DNA of 8,723 bases. Source: Mariprofundaceae bacterium (GTDB taxonomy: Bacteria; Pseudomonadota; Zetaproteobacteria; Mariprofundales; Mariprofundaceae). Position numbers and translations under genes: made by a program. This document shows, in pieces, positions 1 to 7,559 of the stretch. The notes under the pieces are model-generated. The model was not told where the DNA came from and did no database searches. It saw only the letters and a list, made by a program, of their open reading frames with translations. How positions within the stretch are numbered: position 1 is the stretch's first letter; every line of letters begins with the position of its first letter. The DNA is taken from contig JALUXN010000258.1 in the NCBI GenBank assembly GCA_027018975.1, forward strand, positions 1-8,723, given 5' to 3'.

Positions 1-43
1 GCGTGAAGTCGCTGTGATTGAGGAAATATTGGAGGGAGAAGTG

Positions 44-397
44 ATGGCTGAAAGTGTCTGGCCACAGGTGGCGGATAAGCGCCTGATCAGGGTTCTGGAG
101 AAACAGGTGGAGGGGTCGGTGGACCTGCTGGTGCAGAGTGCCGAAGATGGGTTGATCAAGTTGACCGAGATTCTCGATATGGGGGTTGATCCCAGCGTGG
201 AAGAGCGAATCATGGCGGCGCTGACCGATCTGCAGAATATCGACCGCGTCTCGCAGCGGATGAATAACGTGAAATCGTGTCTGAAAGATTGGGCGGATGC
301 CGCGCCGGAGGCGCCGGAGGCGGTGCGCTGGAGAGAGGCGGTGGAGAAGCGTTATGTCATGGAAGAAGAGCGCATGGTCTTGAAGGAGGAGTTATGA
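44..397 (+). CDS. Small CheZ-like chemotaxis protein (candidate CheY-P phosphatase)
   Basis: The product is 117 aa and predicted to be almost entirely helical and cytoplasmic. I chose the ATG at 44 because GGAGGGAG lies at 31-38; the frame is open to the window edge, so an upstream start such as GTG 14 cannot be excluded. Residues 10-83 look like a long helical hairpin. The second helix carries D67-R-V-S-Q71, which fits the DxxxQ pattern of the CheZ catalytic helix (D143/Q147 in E. coli). A short Ala/Pro/Glu linker (about 84-94) leads to a charged C-terminal helix (95-117), like the linker plus CheY-binding peptide of CheZ. Classical CheZ is about 200 aa, so this would be a minimal version. 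The stop overlaps the next cheY start by four bases (ATGA), which supports a role on CheY. The gene is secure; the phosphatase role is inference from one short motif, the layout and the neighbour. A structural or adaptor protein is the alternative. Confidence 0.8.
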   Translation: MAESVWPQVADKRLIRVLEKQVEGSVDLLVQSAEDGLIKLTEILDMGVDPSVEERIMAALTDLQNIDRVSQRMNNVKSCLKDWADAAPEAPEAVRWREAVEKRYVMEEERMVLKEEL

Positions 398-771
398 GCG
401 GGCCGAGAATTCTGGTGGTGGAGGACTCCACCATGGTACGCATTACCGTCAAACGTACCCTGATGGGGGTCGATTTTGACGTGTCGGAGGCCAAGGATGG
501 CCAGATCGGCCTCGATATGGCGCTGGCCAGCATCGACAATCCCTACGATCTGATTTTGACCGACCTGAACATGCCCAACCTCGACGGCTTGAGCATGATC
601 AAACAGTTGCGTGAAACTGAAGCCTATGCCGAGACACCGATTGTGATGCTGACTACCGAGTCTGGCGAGGAGAAGAAGGCGGTCGGGCATGATTCCGGCA
701 TCTCCGCGTGGCTGGTTAAGCCGTTTGAGCCGGATGCATTGATCGAGACAGTCGGGAGTATGTTGTTTTAA
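394..771 (+). CDS. cheY: Single-domain response regulator, CheY type (first copy)
   Basis: The 125-aa protein is one receiver domain with no output domain. It has the acidic pair E10/D11, phosphoacceptor D57 in LTDLNMP, the switch threonine T87 (MLTTE) and lysine K109 in the KPF motif, at positions that match E. coli CheY. It would accept phosphate from CheA and act on the flagellar switch or another motility target. The ATG at 394 overlaps the upstream stop and is preceded by AAGGAGGA at 383-390, so the two genes are probably translationally coupled. The residue at the switch position 106 is Trp where most CheYs have Tyr or Phe, and the second CheY of this operon has Tyr. The family is certain. 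Whether this copy drives the motor or serves as a phosphate sink cannot be read from sequence. Confidence 0.93.
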   Translation: MSGPRILVVEDSTMVRITVKRTLMGVDFDVSEAKDGQIGLDMALASIDNPYDLILTDLNMPNLDGLSMIKQLRETEAYAETPIVMLTTESGEEKKAVGHDSGISAWLVKPFEPDALIETVGSMLF

Positions 772-777
772 CGACTC

Positions 778-827
778 ACACACGGCCTGCCCGCACGGGA
801 GGCGTGTGTAACCGAGGGTTGTGACAC
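778..827 (+). promoter_or_regulatory. Hairpin with an overlapping alternative hairpin in the cheY-cheA gap
   Basis: Bases 778-809 fold into a GC-rich stem: 778-784 pairs with 803-809, 786-788 with 800-802 and 790-792 with 797-799. There are single-base bulges at G785 and G789 and a GCAC loop. A second stem can form from 806-813 with 817-820 and 824-827, and it competes for bases 806-809. No T-run follows the first stem, so it is not a standard intrinsic terminator. It may act as an mRNA processing or stability element that sets CheA levels relative to the upstream genes, or as an attenuator. The pairing is read directly; the function is inferred. Confidence 0.45.
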
Positions 828-843
828 ATAGAGGGAGCAGAGA

Positions 844-3816
844 ATGGACGAAGAGTTACTGGGTGAATTTCTAACCGAAAGCAACGAAAACATGGCCTCC
901 ATCGAAGAGCAGCTGATGGAGCTGGAGGCCAATCCGGATGATGAGGAGCTGGTCAATGCGATCTTCCGCATCATCCATACGGTCAAGGGGAGCTGCGGCT
1001 TTCTCGGCCTCTCCGGTCTGGAAAAACTGGCGCATGCCGGCGAAAACCTGCTCGGCAAGATCCGTTCACTGAAATTTCAAGTCAATGACGACATCGTCTC
1101 ACTGCTGCTCGCTTGTGCCGACGGCATCAACGATTACCTCGAAGGGCTGGAGCAGAACGGTGCGGAGCCCGATCTCGATCACAGCGCACTGATCGCCCGC
1201 CTGCAGGCGGCTGAACGGCTGGTTGAGACGATGGCCGGCGCCGGTGTCGCCCCCACCCCGACACCCGAAGCGGCAAAACCGGAAGAGAGCAAAGCTGAAA
1301 CAGCCGCCCCAGCAGAACAGGCAGCCGCAGAGCCAGCAGAGACGAAAGGTGCAGAGCTCACCCTCAATGAATGGGCGGCCGATTTCAGCGATGATGTACG
1401 CAATGCGCTGCGTAAACAGGGCTGGGAGACGCCCAAGCAGGTCATGGATGCAGGCTTTGCGCCGCTGCGCGATCTGGAGGCGCTGTCGCCGGCCGATGCG
1501 TTGAAGATTCTGGGGCTCGCCAAGGCGATTGTATCACGCGGCGGCATGGCCGAAGAGAAGAAGGCAGCACCGGAGCCGGAGCCGGAAGAGGTGAAGGTGG
1601 TCGAGGCGACGGTGGAGCCGGAAGCCGCGAAAGCGGAAAAACCGGCCGCAGCGAAGAAGGCGGGGCCGCCGGCAACAAAAGCGAAGCCGAAACAGGAAGA
1701 GAAGAAGAGCACCGCGCTGGTCAAGGCGCAGAAGCCGAAGAGCGCCGGCTCGATCCGTGTCGATGTGGAGCTGCTCGATTCACTGATGAATCAGGTGGGT
1801 GAGTTGGTGTTGACCCGCAACCGGCTGCTGCAGATGGTCAATGAGTCCGGCTCGATGGAGTTTATGCGTGTCGGCCGCGAGATCGATCAGGTCACCGAGC
1901 GGCTGCAGTCGCAGCTGTTGCAGACCCGCATGCAGCCGATCAAGACGATCTGGGGCAGCGTGCCGCGCGTGGTGCGCGACATGAGCAACTCGCTGAACAA
2001 AAAGATCCGCGTGGTCATGGAGGGTGAAGAGACCGAACTCGATCGCAGCATCCTCACCGCGCTGAAAGACCCGCTCACCCATATTATCCGCAACAGCTGT
2101 GATCATGGCGTGGAGATGCCCGATGTGCGCCGCGCCGCCGGCAAGCCGGAGGAGGGCATCCTGCGACTGGCTGCCGCGCAGGAGTCCGGCCATATTGTCA
2201 TTATGATTGTCGATGATGGCGGCGGTATCGATCCGGAGAAGGTGAAGGCGAAGGCAGTCACCATGGGCGTCATCAGCGAGGCGGAAGCGGAGGCGATGCC
2301 CGATCAGACCGCGCTGCAGCTGATCTTCAATGCCGGCCTCTCCACAGCCGAGAAGGTGAGCAACCTCTCCGGCCGCGGTGTCGGCATGGATGTGGTCAAG
2401 ACCTCCATCGAGAAGGTGGGCGGCACGGTCGATATCTCATCGGAGGTGGGCAAAGGGACAACACTGCGTATCCGAATCCCGCTCACACTGGCGATTATCT
2501 CGGCGATGATTGTGCGCTGCACCGATCGCCGCTTTGCCATTCCGCAGATCAGTATTCGCGAGCTGTTGAGCGCGCCGGCAAGTTCCGAGGATTGGCGCAC
2601 CATCGGCGGCCACCCCTTCTTCCGCCTGCGCGGACGGCTGTTGCCGGTACTGGAGCTGGCCACCACGCTGAAACTGGTCGATGAGGTGGCGCACGAAGGA
2701 TCGATTGTGGTGATCGATATTGGCGACCGCACCTTCGGCATTCTGGTCAATGAGATTTACGGTGCCGAAGAGATTGTGGTCAAGCCGCTGGGCGTCCATT
2801 TCCAGCAGCTCACCCACTACGGCGGCTGCAGCATTTTGGGCGACGGCAGCGTGATTCCGATCCTCGACTGCAACGGGCTGGCGCAGATGATGGATCTCTC
2901 CGAAGAGGCGGACAAAGTGGTCAATATGGCCGACGACGAAGAGCTGGTGAATCTCAACGATCTACAGCATGTGCTGGTCTTCCGGCAGGATGGCGCCCAC
3001 TTCGCCATTCCGATGGCGCTGGTGGAGCGACTGGAGCACTTCCCCGCCGAGAAGATCGAAACCTCCGGCAGCAATGAGGTGTTGCAGTATCGCAATGGCG
3101 AGGTGATTCCGGTGCTGCGCTGGGCGGATCTGGTCAACCTCGGACGTCTGGAGGAGAGCAGCGAAGTGTACGGCCTGATTCTCTCCGATGGCTCGCACCG
3201 GATGTGTCTGCAGGTGGATGAGATTGTCGATATTCTGGAAGTGCCGCTGGAGATCAAGAAGCCGGTGCAGGATGAGTTTTTCCTCGGCACGGCGGTGATT
3301 CTCGGTCAGGCGACCGAGGTAGTCGATGTCTTCGATGTGATCAAGCGGGCAGTGCCGGACTGGTTCACTACACCGGTGCATAGTGCCGGCGTGGTGGTCA
3401 AACAGAGCATTGTCTTTGCCGAGGATGCCCCCTTCTTCCGCAATCTCGTCGTGCCGGTATTGCAGGCGATGGATATCGATATTCATATCGCTGAAGATGG
3501 CAAGAAGGCGTGCGAAATCCTACAGGATAAAACACCGAATCTGATCCTCACCGACATCGAGATGCCGGAGATGGATGGCTATGAGTTGGCCGCATGGATT
3601 GCTCAGCAGCCACATCTGGAGGGGGTGCCGGTGGTCGCCTTGACGGCGACGCCGCCGGATGAAGATGATCTGGAGCGGCGCCAGCACTTTGATGAGATTC
3701 TGCTGAAATTTGACCGCCATACGCTGGTGGCACGCATTCAGCAGATCATGGGGCTGGGCGGCGCAGCGCATGGCGAGAGTGTCGATGCACAAATTGTCAG
3801 CGAGGAGCGAGGTTGA
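844..3816 (+). CDS. cheA: Hybrid chemotaxis histidine kinase CheA with tandem CheW-like domains and a C-terminal receiver
   Basis: The 990-aa CheA autophosphorylates in trans and passes phosphate to CheY and CheB. Domains in order: HPt (about 1-125) with H45 in IIHTVKGS; an Ala/Pro/Glu-rich linker (about 130-171); a compact module (172-232) resembling helix-hairpin-helix folds; a Lys/Ala/Pro/Glu-rich linker (233-302); P3 dimerisation helices (303 to about 370, QTRMQPI at the end); an HATPase domain with N-box H413-N417 and DHG 420-422, G1 DDGGGID 457-463 and G2 GRGVGMD 510-516; a CheW-like P5 (about 553-685); a second CheW-like domain (about 705-840); and a receiver (about 853-970) with E860/D861, D904, T934 and K955. 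No recognisable P2 domain for CheY/CheB docking is present. The start is ATG 844 with GAGGGAG at 831-837. One base separates the stop from cheW. It is longer than E. coli CheA (about 650 aa) because of the linkers, the extra CheW-like domain and the receiver. All catalytic residues look intact. Confidence 0.97.
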   Translation: MDEELLGEFLTESNENMASIEEQLMELEANPDDEELVNAIFRIIHTVKGSCGFLGLSGLEKLAHAGENLLGKIRSLKFQVNDDIVSLLLACADGINDYLEGLEQNGAEPDLDHSALIARLQAAERLVETMAGAGVAPTPTPEAAKPEESKAETAAPAEQAAAEPAETKGAELTLNEWAADFSDDVRNALRKQGWETPKQVMDAGFAPLRDLEALSPADALKILGLAKAIVSRGGMAEEKKAAPEPEPEEVKVVEATVEPEAAKAEKPAAAKKAGPPATKAKPKQEEKKSTALVKAQKPKSAGSIRVDVELLDSLMNQVGELVLTRNRLLQMVNESGSMEFMRVGREIDQVTERLQSQLLQTRMQPIKTIWGSVPRVVRDMSNSLNKKIRVVMEGEETELDRSILTALKDPLTHIIRNSCDHGVEMPDVRRAAGKPEEGILRLAAAQESGHIVIMIVDDGGGIDPEKVKAKAVTMGVISEAEAEAMPDQTALQLIFNAGLSTAEKVSNLSGRGVGMDVVKTSIEKVGGTVDISSEVGKGTTLRIRIPLTLAIISAMIVRCTDRRFAIPQISIRELLSAPASSEDWRTIGGHPFFRLRGRLLPVLELATTLKLVDEVAHEGSIVVIDIGDRTFGILVNEIYGAEEIVVKPLGVHFQQLTHYGGCSILGDGSVIPILDCNGLAQMMDLSEEADKVVNMADDEELVNLNDLQHVLVFRQDGAHFAIPMALVERLEHFPAEKIETSGSNEVLQYRNGEVIPVLRWADLVNLGRLEESSEVYGLILSDGSHRMCLQVDEIVDILEVPLEIKKPVQDEFFLGTAVILGQATEVVDVFDVIKRAVPDWFTTPVHSAGVVVKQSIVFAEDAPFFRNLVVPVLQAMDIDIHIAEDGKKACEILQDKTPNLILTDIEMPEMDGYELAAWIAQQPHLEGVPVVALTATPPDEDDLERRQHFDEILLKFDRHTLVARIQQIMGLGGAAHGESVDAQIVSEERG

Positions 3817-3817
3817 T

Positions 3818-4318
3818 ATGAATGGAGTGGTCAATGCCGGTCAGGCAGGAAGTTCAGAGCTGCTCACCTGTCGGGTGGGCAAACAGTGGATCGGGCTGCA
3901 GGTGGCACAGGTGCGCGAAGTAGTCACGCCGCAGCCATGCACCCAGATGCCGCTCTCGCTGGATGCGGTGATGGGTTTGATCAATCTGCGCGGTCGCGTG
4001 ATCACCCAGCTGGATGTGCGCAAGGTGATCGGTCTGCCGGAGCGCGAGGATAGCAAGCACTATCGGGTGGCGATCGTGGAGTCGATCACCGGCGAAGACT
4101 TCGGCTTGGTGATCGATGAGGTCGGCGAGGTGATCGAGCTGGATCCCGATCGTTACGAAAAGACGCCGAAAACACTCGACCTGATCTGGCGCAACGTCAG
4201 TGAAGGGGTGCTGAAACAGGATGATCGGGTGGTCGTGCTGGTCAATGTGGAGCGCTTTATCGCCATCACCATCCCGCAGCAGGCGGAGCTGGAGAGCGAG
4301 GGGCAGACCATTCACTAA
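3818..4318 (+). CDS. cheW: Chemotaxis coupling protein CheW
   Basis: This 166-aa single-domain CheW would link receptors to the P5 domain of CheA in the cytoplasmic face of the array. The hallmark segment GLINLRGRVI lies at residues 53-62 and is followed by the expected DVRKVIGLP strand. The second half has the usual LVIDEVGEVIEL stretch. Residues 1-13 form a short polar lead and about 155-166 a polar tail. The start is ATG 3818, one base after the cheA stop, with AGGAG at 3803-3807 and GAGG at 3809-3812 inside the end of cheA; longer in-frame starts upstream would lie within cheA and are not credible. The placement next to cheA implies matched expression of the two array components. Confidence 0.95.
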   Translation: MNGVVNAGQAGSSELLTCRVGKQWIGLQVAQVREVVTPQPCTQMPLSLDAVMGLINLRGRVITQLDVRKVIGLPEREDSKHYRVAIVESITGEDFGLVIDEVGEVIELDPDRYEKTPKTLDLIWRNVSEGVLKQDDRVVVLVNVERFIAITIPQQAELESEGQTIH

Positions 4319-4373
4319 AGCGGCAACCGCCACAGACAATGTAACCAACTACAACAGAATAGGAGCAGAGGGA

Positions 4374-4751
4374 ATGAAAGCACTCATAGTAGATGACGCC
4401 AAAGTGGTACGTGTCGCGCTCGGGCGCATTATGAATCAACTCGGTTTTGAGACCGTGGATGCCGCTGACGGACAGCAGGCGCTCGACCAGATGGCCGCCC
4501 ATCCCGATGTCGATGTGGTGATGCTCGACTGGAACATGCCGGTGATGAACGGCTACGACTTCCTCGTCGCCCTGCGCGCCATGCCGGAGCACGGCAGCAA
4601 TCCGAAGGTGATCATGGTGACCACCGAAACCGGTATGCCGCAGATGCTCAAAGCGCTGGCCGCCGGTGCCGATGAGTATGTGATGAAACCCTTCGACAAG
4701 GATATGATCTTCGGCAAACTGCAGCTGGTCGGTTTGGAGTGCAGTGAATGA
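4374..4751 (+). CDS. cheY: Single-domain response regulator, CheY type (second copy)
   Basis: The product is a 125-aa receiver domain alone. It shows the acidic pair D7/D8, phosphoacceptor D52 in LDWNMP, T83 (VTTE), Y102 at the switch position and K105 in KPF. The LDWNMPVMNG phosphorylation loop is typical of motor-binding CheYs. The start is ATG 4374 with AGGAG at 4361-4365 after a 55-nt gap that holds only a 4-bp mini-hairpin (4320-4330). The stop overlaps the cheB start (ATGA 4748-4751), so it is probably coupled to cheB. It differs clearly from the cheY at 394-771 in the acidic pair, phosphorylation loop and switch residue, so the pair is not a recent duplication. By motif this copy is the better candidate for flagellar motor control, but that is inference. 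Confidence 0.94.
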   Translation: MKALIVDDAKVVRVALGRIMNQLGFETVDAADGQQALDQMAAHPDVDVVMLDWNMPVMNGYDFLVALRAMPEHGSNPKVIMVTTETGMPQMLKALAAGADEYVMKPFDKDMIFGKLQLVGLECSE

Positions 4752-5815
4752 GTCAACCCATACGGACACTGATCGTCGATGATTCGGTCGTGTTCCGCTC
4801 CTTTATGCGCCGCTGCCTCGGCAATATCGACGGTGTCGAGGTCGTCGGCACTGCCGGCAACGGCAAAATGGCGCTCTCCCAGATCAAGCAGCTGAAACCG
4901 GATCTGGTCACACTCGATATGCAGATGCCGTTTTTGACCGGCATCGAGGTACTCAAACAGCTGCAACAGGATGCTCCCGACACCAAGGTGGTCGTGGTCT
5001 CCTGTGAAACCGAAACCGACGCCGAGAAGACCATCGAGGCACTCGAGTCGGGCGCCTGCGATTTTATTATCAAGCCCAAATCGAGCGAGCCTGACCCTGA
5101 AGGCAAACTGACCACCATGCTCAAGCAGCGCATCCGTATGGCGCGCAGTGTCGGTAGAGTGGTCGGCGGCAAACGCCAAATGCGCAAAACCAAAGCCGGC
5201 CTGGCCAAAAAAGCCGCACTGCCGGCCGGCAATTTTCGCCCCGACATTATCGCCATCGGTTCGAGCACCGGCGGACCGGCGGCACTAAGTGCTGTCATCT
5301 CCGCCCTACCCGGCTCCATCGGCGTACCGATCACCATCACCCAGCATATGCCCAAGCTCTTTGTACAAAGCCTCGCCAGCCGTCTGGACAAGGAGTCCGA
5401 ACTGACCTGTCTGGTCGCTGAAGATGGCATGAAACTGGAGAATGGACATGTCTATATCGCACCGGGTGAGATCCATATGGAGGTGGTGCGGCGCGGCACC
5501 GGATTGGCGATTCAGCTGGTGGATGGCCCCAAACTGCACAGCTGCAAACCGGCGGTGGACCGCACCTTCTACTCGCTGGCCAAGCTGGCTCCCTTTGTCA
5601 AAACGCTGGCGGTGGTACTCACCGGCATGGGCGCGGACGGCGCCGACGGCTGCAGCAAAATTGCCGCTGAAAAGGGGCATGTGATTGTTCAGGATGAGGC
5701 GACCAGTGCGGTCTGGGGCATGCCCGGCGCCACTGTCAAGGCGGGCGCGGCGCACGATATTCTACCGCTGGAGCAGATTGCCGGCGCGCTGATCCAGATC
5801 GCAGGGAGGAGATAG
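4748..5815 (+). CDS. cheB: Chemotaxis protein-glutamate methylesterase/glutamine deamidase CheB
   Basis: The 355-aa CheB removes methyl groups from receptor glutamates and deamidates receptor glutamines when phosphorylated by CheA. Its N-terminal receiver has D11/D12 and D57 (LDMQMP), with the KPK motif around residue 115. A basic linker (about 137-160) joins it to the catalytic domain, which starts near 165. The triad is visible: S173 in IGSSTGG, H200 in TQHMP and D297 in GMGADG. The length is typical of the family. The start is the ATG at 4748 that overlaps the cheY stop. CheR follows after two bases, giving the usual adaptation pair. No missing residues or disruptions are seen. Confidence 0.97.
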   Translation: MSQPIRTLIVDDSVVFRSFMRRCLGNIDGVEVVGTAGNGKMALSQIKQLKPDLVTLDMQMPFLTGIEVLKQLQQDAPDTKVVVVSCETETDAEKTIEALESGACDFIIKPKSSEPDPEGKLTTMLKQRIRMARSVGRVVGGKRQMRKTKAGLAKKAALPAGNFRPDIIAIGSSTGGPAALSAVISALPGSIGVPITITQHMPKLFVQSLASRLDKESELTCLVAEDGMKLENGHVYIAPGEIHMEVVRRGTGLAIQLVDGPKLHSCKPAVDRTFYSLAKLAPFVKTLAVVLTGMGADGADGCSKIAAEKGHVIVQDEATSAVWGMPGATVKAGAAHDILPLEQIAGALIQIAGRR

Positions 5816-5817
5816 CC

Positions 5818-6639
5818 ATGCAAGATTCAGAATTCCGATATTTACAGGAATTTCTACTCCGCAAAATCGGCCTATCGCTCTCGGACGACAAGAAATACTT
5901 GATCAAATCACGCGCCAGCCGACTGCTGCGCGAGCACAATCTATCCGATGTCAACGCACTGGCACGCGAGATACGCAAAAATGAGAATGGCACACTGGCG
6001 CATCAGCTACTCGATCTGATGACCACCAACGAAACACTCTTTTTCCGCGATCAGTATCCATTCGATGCGCTGCGCGATCTGATCTTCCCCGAATTGACCC
6101 ATGCCAAGGGGCGACATGGCAAGATTCGCATCTGGTCAGCCGCCTCATCGACCGGACAGGAGGCCTGTTCGATCGCCATGACCGCCAGCGAGAGTGTGCC
6201 GGAGCCGTCGCGCGTGCACATTCTGGGCACAGATTTCTCCGCCAAGGCGGTCGAATATGCCAAGGCGGGCAACTACAGCCAGATGGAGGTGCAACGCGGC
6301 CTGCCCATCAAGCAGCTGGTACGCTTCTTCAATCAGGAGGGTAACCGCTGGCTGGTGCGCCCAGAGCTCAAAGAGATGATGACCTTCGACCACGCCAATC
6401 TGGTCGAGGACAGTCTGGCCGGCAAAGTGCGCCGCCACGGCCCGTTCGATGTGGTCTTCTGTCGCAATGTGCTGATCTACTTTACGCCTGAGGAGCGCAC
6501 CAAGGTGATCGATCGCATCGCCCGCTGCATGCACAAGGGCGGCTACTTCATCAGCGGCGCGACCGAAACGCCGGAAGGCAGATTCTCCCGCTGGGAGCAG
6601 GTGCTCTACAAAAATAAACGGCTCTGGAAGCTGCTTTAA
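5818..6639 (+). CDS. cheR: Chemotaxis protein methyltransferase CheR
   Basis: The 273-aa CheR methylates receptor glutamates using S-adenosylmethionine, opposing CheB. Residues 1 to about 60 are the helical N-terminal domain. The catalytic domain shows [10 protein letters not shown] (69-78), the SAM-binding segment [12 protein letters not shown] (105-116) and [13 protein letters not shown] (210-222). The ATG at 5818 lies two bases after the cheB stop with GGGAGGA at 5804-5810. The protein ends a few residues after the conserved domain, with no TPR or other tail. It is the last gene of the operon, and its TAA stop shares bases with the convergent lipA stop. Confidence 0.97.
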   Translation: MQDSEFRYLQEFLLRKIGLSLSDDKKYLIKSRASRLLREHNLSDVNALAREIRKNENGTLAHQLLDLMTTNETLFFRDQYPFDALRDLIFPELTHAKGRHGKIRIWSAASSTGQEACSIAMTASESVPEPSRVHILGTDFSAKAVEYAKAGNYSQMEVQRGLPIKQLVRFFNQEGNRWLVRPELKEMMTFDHANLVEDSLAGKVRRHGPFDVVFCRNVLIYFTPEERTKVIDRIARCMHKGGYFISGATETPEGRFSRWEQVLYKNKRLWKLL

Positions 6640-7559
6640 CTGCGCGCACCCTTCACTTTCAGCGCCTGAAACACCTCGTCGGCGTGGAAGGAGGAGCGCA
6701 CCAACGGGCCGGATGAGACCATACCAAAGCCCTTCTTCTCGGCCAGATATTTGAGTTCGTCAAACTCCTCCGGCGTCCAGTATTTCATCACCGGATGGTG
6801 CTGTTCGCTGGGGCGCAGATACTGGCCGATGGTGAGAATATCGACACCCGCCTCACGCAGATCATCCATCACCTGCAAAATCTCATCGCGCTCCTCACCG
6901 AGTCCGACCATGATGCCCGACTTGGTCACCACGTCGGGATCGAGCTCGCTGGCGCGCTGCAGCAGGCGCAGCGAGGTGAAGTAGCGCGCACCCGGCCGTA
7001 CCGAGCGATAGAGGCGCGGCACGGTCTCCAGATTGTGGTTAAAAATATCCGGCTTGGCGTCGATGACGGTGTTCAGGCAGCTCGCCGGTTTGCGCTGGAA
7101 GTCGGGCGTGAGCACCTCAATCGTCACCTCCGGCTGACGCGCTTTGAGTTCGCGAATCACTGTCGCATAGTGGCCGGCGCCGCCATCGGGCAGATCGTCG
7201 CGATCAACCGAGGTGATCACCACATGTTTCAGCCCGATCGCCGCCACCGCCTTGGCCAGATTGACCGCCTCATCGGGGTCAACCGGATCGGGGCGGCCGG
7301 TGGCGACATCGCAGAAGGCACAGGTGCGGGTGCAGACGCGGCCGAGGATCATGAAGGTCGCCGAGCCCTGCTTCCAGCAGCCGCCGATATTGGGGCAGCT
7401 CGCCTCTTCGCAGACGGTGTTGAGCTTCAGATCGCGCATCAATTTGACGATGTCGCGATACTCCTTCGACATCGGCGCACGCACCTTCAGCCACTTCGGC
7501 TTACCACTCATCGGCTCGCCGATTGTTTCAGTTTGGATCGGGATCACTTTTCTACTCAT
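6636..7559 (-). CDS. lipA: Lipoyl synthase (radical SAM)
   Basis: LipA inserts two sulfur atoms into the octanoyl chain on lipoyl domains, the last step of lipoate synthesis in the cytoplasm. With the ATG at 7559 the protein is 307 aa, a normal size. The auxiliary Fe-S cluster cysteines C50, C55 and C61 ([12 protein letters not shown]) and the radical-SAM CxxxCxxC cysteines C76, C80 and C83 (CTRTCAFC) are intact. [10 protein letters not shown] and the C-terminal RSSFHA (288-293), whose serine ligates the auxiliary cluster, are also present. The start is uncertain because no clear Shine-Dalgarno precedes 7559. Alternatives are ATG 7568 and ATG 7511, the latter with a weak GGCGAG upstream; an in-frame TTG at 7616 is unlikely. 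No lipB is adjacent, and the gene is functionally unrelated to the chemotaxis operon that it faces. Confidence 0.96.
   Translation of the reverse strand: MSRKVIPIQTETIGEPMSGKPKWLKVRAPMSKEYRDIVKLMRDLKLNTVCEEASCPNIGGCWKQGSATFMILGRVCTRTCAFCDVATGRPDPVDPDEAVNLAKAVAAIGLKHVVITSVDRDDLPDGGAGHYATVIRELKARQPEVTIEVLTPDFQRKPASCLNTVIDAKPDIFNHNLETVPRLYRSVRPGARYFTSLRLLQRASELDPDVVTKSGIMVGLGEERDEILQVMDDLREAGVDILTIGQYLRPSEQHHPVMKYWTPEEFDELKYLAEKKGFGMVSSGPLVRSSFHADEVFQALKVKGARS

Noticed and set aside
352..783. - strand open frame opposite the first cheY
   Set aside because: The cheY on the + strand has every receiver hallmark; the antisense product has none of any family.
1179..1724. Long - strand open frame inside cheA
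   Set aside because: It lies opposite the Ala/Pro/Glu linkers, and its Ser/Ala-rich product is what the complement of GC-rich low-complexity codons gives.
4320..4330. Mini-hairpin GCGG/CCGC after cheW
   Set aside because: Four base pairs with no T-run; too short to call a terminator within the operon.
6121..6174. CheR SAM motif reads STGQEA, not STGEEP as in E. coli
   Set aside because: As I recall, Gln at this position is common in other CheR proteins, so it is normal variation and not a lesion.
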